A stretch of 64,000 nucleotides of DNA from Frigidibacter sp. RF13 (GCF_026626305.1 NZ_JAPNUE010000001.1:310001-374000), one strand, 5' to 3'; counted from the stretch's first letter, positions 1 to 9,255 are shown. The notes: generated from the sequence alone by a model not told the origin. Numbers and translations: made by a program.

Positions 1-281
1 TCGCCCTCATTGCGGATCCGCCGCCACGGCTGCACCATCTTCTGCATCCCGACCGAAGACCATTGCATGACGCTCAGTGCTACTTCGCCCTGTACCAGCG
101 CATCGACGATCACCGGATCCTCAAGCGCCGCTGCCGTCCCTTCGACCTGCAAGAGATATTCCGCATCGTCGACCGACCCGGATATGTCGATGGCCAAGAG
201 AAGTGCCATGCGGCAGGCGGCCGTGGCTGGCGTCGCCAGCATCATGAGAGTGCAGAAAAGCCAAAGGCGGGGGCGTCGCAT
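1..281 (-). CDS. DUF1194 (VWA-like) secreted protein, 3' part missing
   Basis: This is the N-terminal 93 residues of a gene that runs off the left edge of the window. It opens with a signal peptide: Arg-rich n-region, hydrophobic stretch, and a likely cleavage site after an Ala-rich segment near residue 22. An LLAIDISGSVD stretch follows, which is a von Willebrand A MIDAS motif (DxSxS). Signal peptide plus DISGSVDDAEY at the very start matches DUF1194 proteins common in Rhodobacteraceae. The role is unknown; a periplasmic metal-dependent binding domain is inferred. Upstream on the same strand lies the SnoaL-like gene. Confidence 0.75.
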   Translation of the reverse strand, partial: MRRPRLWLFCTLMMLATPATAACRMALLLAIDISGSVDDAEYLLQVEGTAAALEDPVIVDALVQGEVALSVMQWSSVGMQKMVQPWRRIRNEG

Positions 282-324
282 GGCCGGATCATGGCCTGCC
301 ACCCGGCGTCGGGCAAGGATTCTG

Positions 325-750
325 TCAGCCCAGCCGTTCGCCCGAAAGGAGAAGAAGGAATGCCTCCTCCGGCAAGAGGCCGGCGCTCGCGAAGAAAGTG
401 AGGAAATCAAACGAATTATAGGCCTCGACGATCTTGCCGCCCTCGAACCGCATGGCGACCTGCCCTGTGGTGCGCACCTCGCGCATGTCATGGGCGCCGA
501 GCGCCTTGACCGAGATCTGCGCCCAGAGCCAATCCTCCGTTTCGAACGACCTGTCGAAGATGAATTCCAGATCCCGGACGAGCGCGGTCAGCGCGGGCAC
601 CAGGGCGCGGAAATCCTCGGGCCCGACCTGGCCATCGGGCATCAGCCCGTCGGCGCCGACATGGGGGGCGAAATAGGCGTCAATCGCAGCCAGATCCTGT
701 TCGATCCAGATGCGGTGATACCAGTCCTTCAGGATGTCGAGATGACTCAT
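325..750 (-). CDS. SnoaL-like / NTF2-fold protein
   Basis: This 141-residue protein has the SnoaL-like polyketide cyclase pattern: an N-terminal helix with WYxRIW, an aromatic/acidic segment, and a C-terminal beta sheet containing GKIVEAYNSFD, typical of the NTF2 cone-shaped fold. Members bind small hydrophobic ligands or act as ester cyclases or isomerases; the substrate here cannot be told. The ATG at 750 is preferred over the in-frame GTG one codon upstream. It lies downstream of ssrA on the same strand and ends 44 bp before the DUF1194 gene. Its function is not predictable from the sequence alone. Confidence 0.7.
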   Translation of the reverse strand: MSHLDILKDWYHRIWIEQDLAAIDAYFAPHVGADGLMPDGQVGPEDFRALVPALTALVRDLEFIFDRSFETEDWLWAQISVKALGAHDMREVRTTGQVAMRFEGGKIVEAYNSFDFLTFFASAGLLPEEAFLLLLSGERLG

Positions 751-930
751 CACACGTTCGCTTTCCAGTCAGTGCCCCACGGGAAAGAAGCGGCCGGAAA
801 GAAGCACGCTAACCCTCGACACTCGCACCGTTTCGTCCGGCCGCCCGCACCGCATACCCGTCGCAGAACAACAGCATCCTGCAGGCCCGACCCTAGGGCC
901 AAGGGATTGAAGAAACGTGAAGGGGAAAGG

Positions 931-1255
931 GAAAGTGCAGGTTTCTGTTGCCAGGTACCTGCGAACCCCGCCTTACGCGGCTAAGCGCAAGGGCTTAGTT
1001 TCGGCGACCCGAACTGCTTACGCAGCCAGAGCCATTGCCGGAGCACGGTTGTTATTGGCAACTGTACTTTGCGGACCGATAACGGTGGCACCCCGCCGAG
1101 ACAAAGCAAACCCCTTTAGGCGTTCGTCGATCCTATTTCGGCCCCATGTCCCGCCAATACGGGGTTTGGTGGAGCCGCCGGGTACCGCCCCCGGGTCCGA
1201 TCCGATTATTACGAGCGCGTTTATGTCCATAGTCCGGGCGAACCCGAACGGAAGG
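931..1255 (-). ncRNA. ssrA: Circularly permuted (two-piece) tmRNA
   Basis: Read on the minus strand, the acceptor piece comes first and ends with GGCTCCACCA at 1176-1167. A roughly 21-nt intervening segment (1166-1146) follows, then the coding piece, which opens with GGGGCCG at 1145-1139. That opening pairs with the acceptor 3' strand CGGCTCC and includes the third-position G-U wobble that marks alanine identity. GGATCGAC then matches the conserved 5' region of tmRNA. The tag frame at 1059-1018 encodes ANNNRAPAMALAA and stop. Hairpins at about 992-975 and 962-937 fit the 3' pseudoknot region of the coding piece. The outer ends are approximate. Open frames crossing this region are spurious. 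Confidence 0.93.
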
Positions 1256-1330
1256 AATATAGGCGGCGGCCCGAGCGGGGGCAAGTGGCGGCCGTCCTGC
1301 CGCAGCTGATTGAAGCGCGCGGCCGGGGCA

Positions 1331-1354
1331 GAAAATCCTTTGCTAAGGATTTTC
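1331..1354 (-). terminator. Intrinsic terminator after guaA
   Basis: A perfect 10-bp inverted repeat (GAAAATCCTT / AAGGATTTTC) with a 4-nt loop lies 14 bp past the guaA stop, with a T-rich descending arm. It separates guaA from ssrA on the same strand. Confidence 0.7.
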
Positions 1355-1367
1355 CGCGGCACCATTG

Positions 1368-2924
1368 CTATTCCAGCTCGATCGTTCCCGGCGGCTTCGA
1401 GGTGCAGTCATAGAAGACGCGGTTCACGCCCTTCACCTCGTTGATGATCCGCGTCGCGGTTTCGCCGAGGAAATCGTGGGTGAACGGGTAATAATCCGCC
1501 GTCATCCCGTCGACCGAGGTCACGGCGCGGAGGCCGATGGCGTAATCGTAGGTGCGGTAGTCGCCCATCACGCCCACGGTGCGCATCGGCAGGATCGCGG
1601 CGAAGGCCTGCCAGATCTCGTCATAAAGCCCGTGTTTGCGGATCTGGTCGATATAGACGGCGTCCGCCCGGCGCAGGATATCGAGTTTCTCGCGGGTGAT
1701 CTCACCCGGGCAGCGGATCGCAAGGCCGGGGCCGGGGAACGGGTGGCGGCCGATGAACGACTGCGGCAGGCCAAGTTCGCGGCCAAGGGCGCGCACTTCG
1801 TCCTTGAAAAGCTCGCGCAGCGGTTCGACGAGCTTCAGGCCCATCTTTTCCGGCAGGCCGCCGACATTATGGTGCGACTTGATCGTGACCGATGGCCCGC
1901 CGGAAAAGCTGACCGACTCGATCACGTCGGGGTAGAGCGTGCCCTGCGCCAGGAATGTCGCGCCGCCGACCTCGGCCGCGTGCTTCTGGAAGACGTCGAT
2001 GAAGAGCTTGCCGATGGTCTTGCGTTTCACTTCGGGGTCGGAAACCCCGTCCAGCGCGCCGAGGAAGAGGTCGCTTTCATCCGCGTGGATCAGCGGCATG
2101 TTGTAATGGTCGCGGAACATCGCCACGACCTGTTCCGCTTCGCCCAACCGCAGAAGGCCGTGATCGACGAAGACGCAGGTCAGCTGGTCGCCGATCGCTT
2201 CGTGAATCAGGACGGCGGCGACGGACGAATCCACCCCGCCCGACAGACCGCAGATGACCTTCGCATCGCCCACCTGCTCGCGGATCTTCTTGATCGCTTC
2301 CTCGCGGTAGGCGCCCATCGTCCAGTCGCCCTTGAACCCGGCGAGCCGCACGAAATTCTCGTAAAGCTTCGCGCCCTTCGGCGTGTGGTGGACCTCGGGG
2401 TGGAACTGCACCGCAAAGAAGCGCCGGTCGGGGTCGGCGGTGATCGCGAAAGGCGCGTTCGGAGAAGTGCCATAGACCTTGAAGCCCGGGGCGATGCGGC
2501 TGACATGGTCGCCGTGGCTCATCCAAACCTGTTCGGGACCCTCCTCGTACCATCCCTCCAAAAGTGGTATGGTCGCGTCGGTGGGCGTCACGAAGGCGCG
2601 GCCAAACTCCGCCGTGCCATGCCCGCCTTCTACCTTGCCGCCAAGGCAGTGCATCATCACCTGCTGGCCGTAGCAGATGCCGAGGATCGGCACACCCATG
2701 TCGAAGACGCCCTTGGGCGGCATCGGCGCACCCTCGGCGTAGACCGATGCGGGGCCGCCGGAGAAGATCACCGCTTTCGGGGCGAAATCCTTGAGGAAGG
2801 CATCGTCCACCCGGTTGAACGGATGGATCTCGCAATAGACGTTCAGCTCGCGAAGCCGCCGCGCAATGAGCTGCGTCACCTGAGAGCCGAAATCGATGAT
2901 GAGAAGTCGATCATGCTTGGTCAT
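1368..2924 (-). CDS. guaA: GMP synthase (glutamine-hydrolysing)
   Basis: GuaA converts XMP to GMP using ATP and glutamine-derived ammonia, the last step of de novo guanine nucleotide synthesis in the cytosol. The 518 residues carry the whole family layout. A class I glutamine amidotransferase domain has the nucleophile Cys84 (GICYGQQ) and the His176/Glu178 pair (FHPEV). An ATP-pyrophosphatase domain has SGGVDSS at about 228-234. The C-terminal dimerisation domain ends in KPPGTIELE, close to the usual KPPxTIEWE. The start at [15 protein letters not shown] is standard. It is monocistronic, with a terminator downstream and an inverted-repeat-rich divergent region upstream. Confidence 0.97.
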   Translation of the reverse strand: MTKHDRLLIIDFGSQVTQLIARRLRELNVYCEIHPFNRVDDAFLKDFAPKAVIFSGGPASVYAEGAPMPPKGVFDMGVPILGICYGQQVMMHCLGGKVEGGHGTAEFGRAFVTPTDATIPLLEGWYEEGPEQVWMSHGDHVSRIAPGFKVYGTSPNAPFAITADPDRRFFAVQFHPEVHHTPKGAKLYENFVRLAGFKGDWTMGAYREEAIKKIREQVGDAKVICGLSGGVDSSVAAVLIHEAIGDQLTCVFVDHGLLRLGEAEQVVAMFRDHYNMPLIHADESDLFLGALDGVSDPEVKRKTIGKLFIDVFQKHAAEVGGATFLAQGTLYPDVIESVSFSGGPSVTIKSHHNVGGLPEKMGLKLVEPLRELFKDEVRALGRELGLPQSFIGRHPFPGPGLAIRCPGEITREKLDILRRADAVYIDQIRKHGLYDEIWQAFAAILPMRTVGVMGDYRTYDYAIGLRAVTSVDGMTADYYPFTHDFLGETATRIINEVKGVNRVFYDCTSKPPGTIELE

Positions 2925-3029
2925 GGCCAGCCAATATTGGCTTCGTCAGGCCTGCGCAAGGGGCGCATCCGGGCAAGCACGACCGCTGCCCGCCCAAGAC
3001 GGACCAAGCCTGCCGGCGTAGGCCCGGAC

Positions 3030-3047
3030 CGACATCGACCAATGTCG
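3030..3047. promoter_or_regulatory. Inverted repeat CGACAT-N6-ATGTCG
   Basis: A perfect 6-bp inverted repeat with a 6-nt spacer sits in the divergent region between guaA and the methyltransferase gene, about 90-105 bp before either start. It has the size of a dimeric regulator operator. The binding protein is unknown. Confidence 0.4.
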
Positions 3048-3053
3048 TTTTTG

Positions 3054-3076
3054 GGCGCCAAGTGCCGCTTGGCGCC
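3054..3076. other. Perfect 9-bp inverted repeat (hairpin)
   Basis: GGCGCCAAG / CTTGGCGCC around a 5-nt centre, preceded by a T5 run on the plus strand. In the opposite orientation it would be a hairpin followed by U-rich RNA. It lies just upstream of the methyltransferase gene and could be a leader hairpin or terminator; its role is uncertain. Confidence 0.4.
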
Positions 3077-3135
3077 GGAGGCCCGCAAGGCAAAGGCGTA
3101 AAAGCCGAAGAAGCGAATTCCAAGGAGCCGTTAAC

Positions 3136-4677
3136 ATGAGTGATGTCGTCGAGGGCCGCAGGGCAAGGGGTGGCGGCGGAGCCGCGCGCCGGGCGGAGCG
3201 GACCGCCGTCCGCATCGAGGCCGCGCGCTACATCGAGCGCAATATCCCGAACCTCGAGATCCTGAACGAGGAAGCGCTTCAGATCATCGAGGCGAATGCC
3301 GAGACGATTCTCGAAGAGATCGGCGTCAATTTCGTCGAGAACCCCGGCGCCCTGGCGCTGTGGAAAGAGGCGGGGGCCGATGTGCAGGGCGAGCGCGTCC
3401 GTATTCCGCGCGGCCTTGCCCGGCAGCTCTGCAAGACGGCGCCCTCGTCCTACGTCCAGCATGCCCGCAACCCCGAACGCTCTGTCACCGTCGGCGGTCG
3501 TGGTCTGGTGCTCGCGCCGGTATATGGCCCACCCTTCGTGCGCGATGAAAACGGCCGCCGCTATGCGACGATGGAGGATTTCCAGAAGTTCGTGAAGCTC
3601 GGCTACATGTCGAAATGGCTGCACCATTCCGGCGGCACGGTCTGCGAGCCGACCGACATTCCGGTGAACAAGCGCCATCTGGACATGCTCTATGCCCACA
3701 TGACGCTGTCGGACAAACCCTACATGGGGTCGGTTACGGCGCCCGAACGCGCGGCGGATTCGGTCGAGATGTCCGACATTCTCTTCGGCGGGCTCGACGG
3801 GCGCACGGTGATGACCTCGCTCATCAACATCAACTCGCCCATGACCTTCGACGGGATCATGATGGGCGCGCTGGAAGTCTACGCCAAGGCGAACCAGGCC
3901 GCGATCATCTCGCCCTTCATCGTCGGCGGCGCCATGTCGCCGGTGACGGTCGCGGGCACGCTGACGCAGGTCATGGTCGAGGTTCTGGCGGGTGTCGCCT
4001 ACAGCCAGCTGGTGAAAAAGGGCGCGCCGGTTATCGCGGGCGCTTTCGTGACGTCGACCGACATGGCCTCGGGTGCGCCGACCTTCGGAACGCCCGAAGC
4101 GAGCCTCATCACCTATGGCGCGGGCCAGTTGGTCCGCCGTCTGGGCGTGCCCTACCGGTCGGCCGGGTCATTCTGCGGCTCCAAGCTTCCCGATGCGCAG
4201 GCGGCTTATGAAACCGCGAACAGCCTCAACATGGGGCTGATGGCGGGGGTGAACTTCATGCTCCATGCCTGCGGCTGGCTGGAGGGCGGGCTGGTGTCGT
4301 CCTTCGAGAAGTTCGTGATGGATGCCGATCAGCTGGGCGTTCTGCATCATATCGCCAAGGGCATCGACATGTCGGAAAACGGCCTCGCGATGGACGCGCT
4401 CCGCTATGTGGGCTCGGGCGAGGCCAGCCATTTCCTTGGCACCGACCATACCCAGGCGAACTTCCGCAGCGCCTTCTGGAAATCGGACCTCTTGGACTAC
4501 AAACCGTTCGAGACCTGGGAAGAGGAAGGCGCGCGCGACACGGTCCAGTTGGCGCGTGAGCGCGTGGCGAAGCTTCTCAATGATTACCAGAAGCCCGCCA
4601 TCGACCCGGCGGTGGAAGAGGCGCTGACGGAATATGTGGCTAAGAAGAAGGCTTCGATGCCAGACGCCTTCATGTGA
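3136..4677 (+). CDS. MttB-superfamily corrinoid-dependent methyltransferase (non-pyrrolysine)
   Basis: This 513-residue protein belongs to the trimethylamine methyltransferase (MttB) superfamily, whose members move a methyl group from a methylamine or quaternary amine to a corrinoid protein. Family marks include ILEEIGV near the N-terminus, the GGTVCEPTDIP region, the long Ala/Gly-rich middle (ISPFIVGGAMSPVTVAGTLTQ) and LMAGVNFMLHACGWLEGGL. There is no in-frame amber codon, so it is not the pyrrolysine type. Such enzymes include glycine betaine methyltransferase MtgB, but the substrate here is not determined. A strong RBS (AAGGAG) precedes the ATG. No corrinoid protein gene is adjacent; a DUF4445 activase lies at the far end of the window. 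Confidence 0.88.
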   Translation: MSDVVEGRRARGGGGAARRAERTAVRIEAARYIERNIPNLEILNEEALQIIEANAETILEEIGVNFVENPGALALWKEAGADVQGERVRIPRGLARQLCKTAPSSYVQHARNPERSVTVGGRGLVLAPVYGPPFVRDENGRRYATMEDFQKFVKLGYMSKWLHHSGGTVCEPTDIPVNKRHLDMLYAHMTLSDKPYMGSVTAPERAADSVEMSDILFGGLDGRTVMTSLININSPMTFDGIMMGALEVYAKANQAAIISPFIVGGAMSPVTVAGTLTQVMVEVLAGVAYSQLVKKGAPVIAGAFVTSTDMASGAPTFGTPEASLITYGAGQLVRRLGVPYRSAGSFCGSKLPDAQAAYETANSLNMGLMAGVNFMLHACGWLEGGLVSSFEKFVMDADQLGVLHHIAKGIDMSENGLAMDALRYVGSGEASHFLGTDHTQANFRSAFWKSDLLDYKPFETWEEEGARDTVQLARERVAKLLNDYQKPAIDPAVEEALTEYVAKKKASMPDAFM

Positions 4678-4702
4678 TCTACCTCACGCGGACAGGAATT
4701 GA

Positions 4703-4730
4703 AGGGCGCGGCCTCTGCCGCGCCCTTTGT
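4703..4730. terminator. Bidirectional terminator
   Basis: A 10-bp GC-rich stem (AGGGCGCGGC / GCCGCGCCCT) with a CTCT loop is followed by TTTGT on the plus strand. It lies between the convergent methyltransferase and DUF6477 genes and could serve both. Confidence 0.8.
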
Positions 4731-4732
4731 CG

Positions 4733-5017
4733 TCACACCGGCCGGGGCAACAGCCGCGCCTCGGCGATCATGGCGATCAGCACGTCGATATGGCGCGCGA
4801 AGGAATAGGTGGCGTCACCCTTGCGCCGGATATCCTCCAGCCGCTCCTCCTCCTGCAAAAGCGCCGACACCGCGGCCTCCGGCTGCGGAACCTCGGCGGT
4901 ACGCATCACCCGTTTCAGATCGCGGCGCCGGTTATAGTCCATCAGCCCGGCACGGGCGGCGCGCACCAGAAGGGCGGGGCGGCGCAGATCGGATACGAGG
5001 CGGAAGAGGTCGGTCAT
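4733..5017 (-). CDS. DUF6477 family protein
   Basis: A 94-residue, Arg-rich, mostly helical small protein beginning MTDLFRLVSDLRRP, which fits the DUF6477 family of Rhodobacteraceae. The start at 5017 is chosen because AGGAGA lies upstream at proper spacing and the in-frame extension (36 residues) has unlike composition. It diverges from the DUF6456/HTH gene across an AT-rich 220-bp region that probably holds both promoters. The function is unknown; the small size and repeated Arg pairs would suit binding to nucleic acid or another protein, but that is only inference. Confidence 0.7.
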   Translation of the reverse strand: MTDLFRLVSDLRRPALLVRAARAGLMDYNRRRDLKRVMRTAEVPQPEAAVSALLQEEERLEDIRRKGDATYSFARHIDVLIAMIAEARLLPRPV

Positions 5018-5239
5018 CCTGGGTCTCCTGTTCAATACAACCCAAGAGTGTTTTCTGTTTTGGTGCCGTTGCGCACTGGCGCGAAACAGCGAACGTTTCG
5101 TTCGAAGAAATTTATAATTTATCAATAATTCTCTGGATCGAGCCGGGAATTAACGCCCGGGTAAGAATTGCAACCGACGGTTGCTATGGTCTGCAACCGC
5201 GCGGCCGGTCAAGAAAACCGCGCGACAACGGGGAAAATC

Positions 5240-6352
5240 ATGCTGGTCAATGCCATAGGCCCGGCGGCTTTGCCCGCCTGGTTGCCGGAGGACGCACGCC
5301 TGTACCTCGCCCATGTCTGCGGCGCCCGCACGTTGAGAGAACTGGCGCGCGCCGAAGGCTGCCATGCCTCCACCGTAATGCGCCGGGTCCGCGCCTTCGA
5401 GATGCGCCGCGACGACCCGCTTGTGGACGAAGCGCTGTCGGCCCTCGAGGCCGCGCGCCCGACCGCGCTGGAAGAATCTGCAACGAAAGAGGGAAGCCCC
5501 ATGTCCGCACCGATCCGCACCGGCCTGAAATCCCATCCCGATCAAGCCACCGTCGACCGCGAGGCGAGGCGCATCCTGCGGCGCCTCTGCGAGGCGGGCG
5601 CGGTTCTCGCCGTGGCGCCCGACATGGAAAAGGCCGTGGTCTTCAAGGGCACCGTGCGCACGGCGGTGGTGGACAGGACCGTGGCGCAGGCCTTCGCGCT
5701 GAAGGACTGGATCGCGGTCAGGGACAGCGGGCGGCTCATCACCTACGAAATCACCGGCGCCGGTCGCGCGGCGCTGAAGCGGCTTCTGGACGCCGAGCGC
5801 GCCCATCAGCCCGGCTTCGCCGAGGCCCGTGCGCCCTTCGCCGATCAGCACCGGACATGGGGCGAGCGCAATGTGATGGAGCCGGGCGAGGCGGAGCCCA
5901 AACGCATGCGCTACAACCTCGCCGAAAGCCCATTCGCAGCGCTGGCGCGGCGGCGCGACAAGGTTGGCAAACTGTTTCTTGAGCCCGATCTCGTGGTGGC
6001 GGGCGAGCGACTGCGCGAGGATTTCGAGCTGGCGCAGATGGGGCCGCGCGTCGCGCAGAACTGGGACAAGTTTCTGACAGCAAGCGGCCGGGGCAGCTTT
6101 CAACCCGATGCAGGCAAGGCCGAAGGTCCGGCGAAGGCCCGTGCCCGCGTTGCCGCCGCGCTCCGCGATCTCGGGCCCGGCCTCGGAGATGTCGTCCTGC
6201 GCTGCTGCTGTTTCCTCGAAGGGCTGGAGGTCGCCGAAAAGCGCATGGGCTGGTCGGCACGGTCAGGCAAGATCGTGCTCAGGATCGCGCTCATCCGGCT
6301 GAAGCGGCACTATGACGAAGTCTATGGCGGCAAGATGCCATTGATCGGCTGA
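5240..6352 (+). CDS. DUF6456 helix-turn-helix protein
   Basis: A 370-residue protein with an N-terminal HTH-like segment (TLRELARAEGCHASTVMRRVRAFE, about residues 30-53) and a C-terminal alpha-helical domain (about 240-370) ending in LIRLKRHYDEVYGG, as in DUF6456 proteins. The C-terminal block with VVLRCCCFLEGLEVAEKRMGW suggests a second DNA-binding or dimerisation helix set. The start at MLVNAIG is preferred because the 24-residue upstream extension lacks an RBS. A transcriptional regulator role is inferred. No target is evident; the divergent DUF6477 gene is an obvious candidate. Confidence 0.7.
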   Translation: MLVNAIGPAALPAWLPEDARLYLAHVCGARTLRELARAEGCHASTVMRRVRAFEMRRDDPLVDEALSALEAARPTALEESATKEGSPMSAPIRTGLKSHPDQATVDREARRILRRLCEAGAVLAVAPDMEKAVVFKGTVRTAVVDRTVAQAFALKDWIAVRDSGRLITYEITGAGRAALKRLLDAERAHQPGFAEARAPFADQHRTWGERNVMEPGEAEPKRMRYNLAESPFAALARRRDKVGKLFLEPDLVVAGERLREDFELAQMGPRVAQNWDKFLTASGRGSFQPDAGKAEGPAKARARVAAALRDLGPGLGDVVLRCCCFLEGLEVAEKRMGWSARSGKIVLRIALIRLKRHYDEVYGGKMPLIG

Positions 6353-6366
6353 CCGCCGCGCGGGGG

Positions 6367-6388
6367 ACGGGGGCCGCATGGCCCCCGT
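6367..6388. terminator. Bidirectional terminator
   Basis: A 9-bp stem ACGGGGGCC / GGCCCCCGT with a GCAT loop, followed by TTCGTTT, between convergent genes. Confidence 0.8.
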
Positions 6389-6396
6389 TTCGTTTC

Positions 6397-7773
6397 TCAG
6401 GCCAGCCGCGCGAGAACACGTGCCCAGCTGCGGATGCCCTTGTGGAAGCTTTCGACGTCGTACTTCTCGTTCGGGCTGTGGATCGCGTCATCGTCGTTGG
6501 CAAAACCGATCAGCATCGCATCCATACCGAGAACCGACTTGAAGAAGCCAGCAATCGGGATCGAGCCGCCCATGCCGACGAAGACCGCCTCGCGGTTCCA
6601 TTCGTCCGAGAGCGCGGCGCGCGCTAGCTCGAACTCGGGCCGGGCGATGTTCATCACCGCGGCGGGCGAACCTTCAAGATCCTTGTCCCAGGTGACGTGG
6701 GCGTCTGGCGAAAGGCGTGCCGCGACGTGGGCGCGGATCTTCTCGCGCAGTTTGTCGGGGTCCATGTCGCCGACCAGTCGGCAGGTGATCTTGCAATGGG
6801 CTTCCGACGGGATCACCGTCTTCGACCCCGCGCCCTGATAGCCGCCCCAGAGGCCGTTCACTTCGAGCGTCGGGCGGGCCCATTGCAGTTCCAGTGTCGA
6901 ATAGCCCTTTTCGCCGCTGGAAACCGTGTAACCCACAGAATTGAGGTATGTCTGTTCGTCGAAGCCACAGTTTTCCCACTGTTTCTTCAGCGCGGGCGAC
7001 AGTTCATGGACGCCCTCGTAGAAGCCTTCAACCGCGACGCGGCCGGTCTCGGGGTCATGGAACGAGGCGACGATACGGGCGATTTCCTTCAGGGGGTTGA
7101 GGCCCGGGCCGCCGTAGTGGCCGGAATGCAGGTCGATGCGCGGCCCGCGGATGGTGAATTCGTCCTTCAACATGCCCCTGAGTTGCGAGGCAATCGAGGG
7201 GATGCCGGGCGAGACCATCGACGTGTCGCAGATCAGCGCAAGGTCGGCGGTCAGTTCGGAGGCGTTTTCCTTCATGAACGGGATGAGCGAGGGCGAGCCG
7301 CTTTCTTCCTCGCCCTCGAGGAAGATCGTCAGGCGGCAGGGCAGGGTGCCATGCACGGCCTTCCAGGCCCGGCAGGCCTCGATGAAGGTCATGAGCTGGC
7401 CCTTGTCGTCCGACGAACCCCGGCCGCGGATCACCTTGCCGTTCGGCGTCTCCTCGATCGCCGGATCAAAGGGCGGGCGTTGCCAAAGGTTCAGCGGATC
7501 GACCGGCTGCACGTCGTAATGGCCGTAGAAGAGGAGATGGCGGTCGCCCGCGCCGCCGTGGCCCACGACCATGGGATGGCCGGGCGTGGGCCGCGCGGCG
7601 GCGTCGAAGCCCAGATCGTTGAGGTCAGCGGCGATCATCTCGGCCATCCTGGCGCAATCGGCCTTGTAGGCGGGGTCGGTCGAGATCGAGGGGACGCGCA
7701 GCATCGCCATCAACCGATTGATGGCTTCGGGCAGGGTGTCGTCGATCCGGGAAAGGACGGCGTCGAGAGTCAT
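6397..7773 (-). CDS. M20/M28-family dipeptidase (ArgE/DapE/CNDP-like)
   Basis: A 458-residue cytosolic zinc aminoacylase/dipeptidase of the M20 clan. Metal-binding motifs are in order: FYGHYDVQPVD (about 83-92), GRGSSDDKGQ (about 117-126, bridging Asp and catalytic Asp region), EGEEESGS (catalytic and ligand Glu) and a C-terminal SPNEKYDVESFHKGI with the last His/Glu region. The bacterial-exopeptidase dimerisation insert (LHSGHYGGPGLNPLKEIA) is intact. The start at MTLDAVLSRIDD is preferred because AGGAG precedes it and a 58-residue upstream extension has no RBS. The likely role is hydrolysis of dipeptides or N-acyl amino acids; the exact substrate is unknown. Confidence 0.9.
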   Translation of the reverse strand: MTLDAVLSRIDDTLPEAINRLMAMLRVPSISTDPAYKADCARMAEMIAADLNDLGFDAAARPTPGHPMVVGHGGAGDRHLLFYGHYDVQPVDPLNLWQRPPFDPAIEETPNGKVIRGRGSSDDKGQLMTFIEACRAWKAVHGTLPCRLTIFLEGEEESGSPSLIPFMKENASELTADLALICDTSMVSPGIPSIASQLRGMLKDEFTIRGPRIDLHSGHYGGPGLNPLKEIARIVASFHDPETGRVAVEGFYEGVHELSPALKKQWENCGFDEQTYLNSVGYTVSSGEKGYSTLELQWARPTLEVNGLWGGYQGAGSKTVIPSEAHCKITCRLVGDMDPDKLREKIRAHVAARLSPDAHVTWDKDLEGSPAAVMNIARPEFELARAALSDEWNREAVFVGMGGSIPIAGFFKSVLGMDAMLIGFANDDDAIHSPNEKYDVESFHKGIRSWARVLARLA

Positions 7774-7956
7774 GGCGGGGCTCCTTATTCTTGGCGCGAC
7801 CATAGGCGCGGCGCCGGGCAGTGGCAATCGCTGGCCAAGGGCTTGTAGATGGCTCCTCGTCCTCTTCGAGGCTCGTCGCACGAAGAGCGCATGAAATGCG
7901 ACGATGAGTGCCACTCCAACCGTGCGCGGCAATTTGTTCCCTCGCAAAGGGTTGAC

Positions 7957-7970
7957 TTGACCTCTATCAA
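7957..7970. promoter_or_regulatory. FNR/FnrL-type box upstream of hemA
   Basis: TTGACCTCTATCAA fits the TTGA-N6-TCAA half-site pattern of FNR/CRP-family anaerobic regulators. It is centred 68 bp before the hemA ATG. Oxygen control of hemA through FnrL is established in Rhodobacter; its use here is inferred from the sequence match. Confidence 0.75.
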
Positions 7971-8031
7971 GGCGTCCGATTCCCTATCAGGCCTATCCAG
8001 CCAGGCAGAAGACCGACCGCGCGAGGACCAG

Positions 8032-9255
8032 ATGAATTACGATACCGCACTCGACAGCGCGATTTCCCGCCTGCATGACGAAGGCCGCTACCGGACCTTC
8101 ATCGACATCGAACGGCAGAAGGGCCAATTCCCGAAGGCTATCTGGAACCGGCCCGATGGCACGCAGAAGGAAATCACCGTCTGGTGTGGCAACGATTACC
8201 TTGGCATGGGCCAGAATCCGGTGGTGCTGGACGCCATGCACGAGGCGCTGGATGCGACCGGCGCCGGCTCTGGCGGCACGCGCAACATCTCGGGAACCAC
8301 GGTCTATCACAAACGGCTCGAGGCCGAGATCGCCGACCTGCATCGCAAGGAAGCCGCACTTCTCTTCACCTCGGCCTATATCGCCAATGACGCTACGCTT
8401 TCGACCCTGCCGAAGCTCTTCCCCGGTCTCATCATCTACTCGGACGAACTGAACCATGCCTCAATGATCGAGGGCATCCGTCGCAATGGCGGGGCGAAGC
8501 GCATCTTCCGGCACAACGACCTCACCGACCTCCGCGCGAAACTGGAGGCCGACGATCCGGCGACGCCGAAGCTCATCGCCTTCGAGTCCGTCTATTCCAT
8601 GGACGGCGACATCTGCCCGATGGAAGCGATCTGCGATCTGGCTGACGAGTTCGGCGCGCTGACCTATTTAGACGAGGTCCATGCCGTCGGCATGTACGGG
8701 CCGCGTGGGGCAGGGGTGGCCGAGAAACTCGGCCTGATGGGCCGCATCGACATCATCAATGCGACGCTCGCCAAGGCCTACGGGGTAATGGGCGGCTATA
8801 TCGCCGCGAGCGCTAAAATGTGCGACGCCATCCGCTCCTACGCGCCGGGCTTCATCTTCACCACCTCGCTGCCGCCTGCAGTGGCGGCGGGTGCGGCCGC
8901 CTCGGTCAAGTTCCTCAAGACCGCCCAGCACCTGCGCGACAAGCAGCAGGAGCATGCGAAGATACTCAAGATGCGGCTCAGGGCGCTTGGCCTGCCGATC
9001 ATCGACCATGGCACCCATATCGTACCGGTTCATGTCGGCGATCCGGTCCATTGCAAGATGATCTCCGACATGCTTCTCGAACAGTACGGGACCTACGTCC
9101 AGCCGATCAATTTCCCGACCGTCCCGCGCGGCACCGAGCGGCTGCGCTTCACGCCCTCGCCGGTTCACACGCCGAAGGATATCGACGCGCTCGTCGCGGC
9201 GATGGACCGGCTCTGGGCGCATTGCGCGCTGAATCGCGCCGAACTTTCTGCCTGA
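8032..9255 (+). CDS. hemA: 5-aminolevulinate synthase
   Basis: HemA condenses glycine and succinyl-CoA to 5-aminolevulinate with PLP, the first committed step of tetrapyrrole synthesis in alphaproteobacteria (Shemin/C4 pathway). The protein is 407 residues, as in Rhodobacter. The PLP Schiff-base lysine is Lys248 in [12 protein letters not shown]. Other fold-type I marks are [20 protein letters not shown] and [12 protein letters not shown]. The ATG at 8032 is preceded by GAGGACCAG. An FnrL-type box lies upstream. Coenzyme supply for haem, bacteriochlorophyll or cobalamin would all depend on it. No other haem gene is adjacent. Confidence 0.97.
   Translation: MNYDTALDSAISRLHDEGRYRTFIDIERQKGQFPKAIWNRPDGTQKEITVWCGNDYLGMGQNPVVLDAMHEALDATGAGSGGTRNISGTTVYHKRLEAEIADLHRKEAALLFTSAYIANDATLSTLPKLFPGLIIYSDELNHASMIEGIRRNGGAKRIFRHNDLTDLRAKLEADDPATPKLIAFESVYSMDGDICPMEAICDLADEFGALTYLDEVHAVGMYGPRGAGVAEKLGLMGRIDIINATLAKAYGVMGGYIAASAKMCDAIRSYAPGFIFTTSLPPAVAAGAAASVKFLKTAQHLRDKQQEHAKILKMRLRALGLPIIDHGTHIVPVHVGDPVHCKMISDMLLEQYGTYVQPINFPTVPRGTERLRFTPSPVHTPKDIDALVAAMDRLWAHCALNRAELSA

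Noticed and set aside
917..1365. Overlapping frames on both strands across 0.9-1.4 kb
   Set aside because: They lie on ssrA; the minus frame even reads through the tmRNA tag.
1365..3101. 578-residue plus-strand frame
   Set aside because: Fully antisense to guaA, an unmistakable gene; high-GC shadow frame.
3136..4677. Pyrrolysine-containing MttB
   Set aside because: No in-frame TAG within the gene; reading frame is open to its natural stop.
7851..7905. Further copy of the interspersed repeat upstream of hemA
   Set aside because: Shares only short CTCGTC/CGACGAG-like pieces in a different order; GC-rich chance similarity not excluded.
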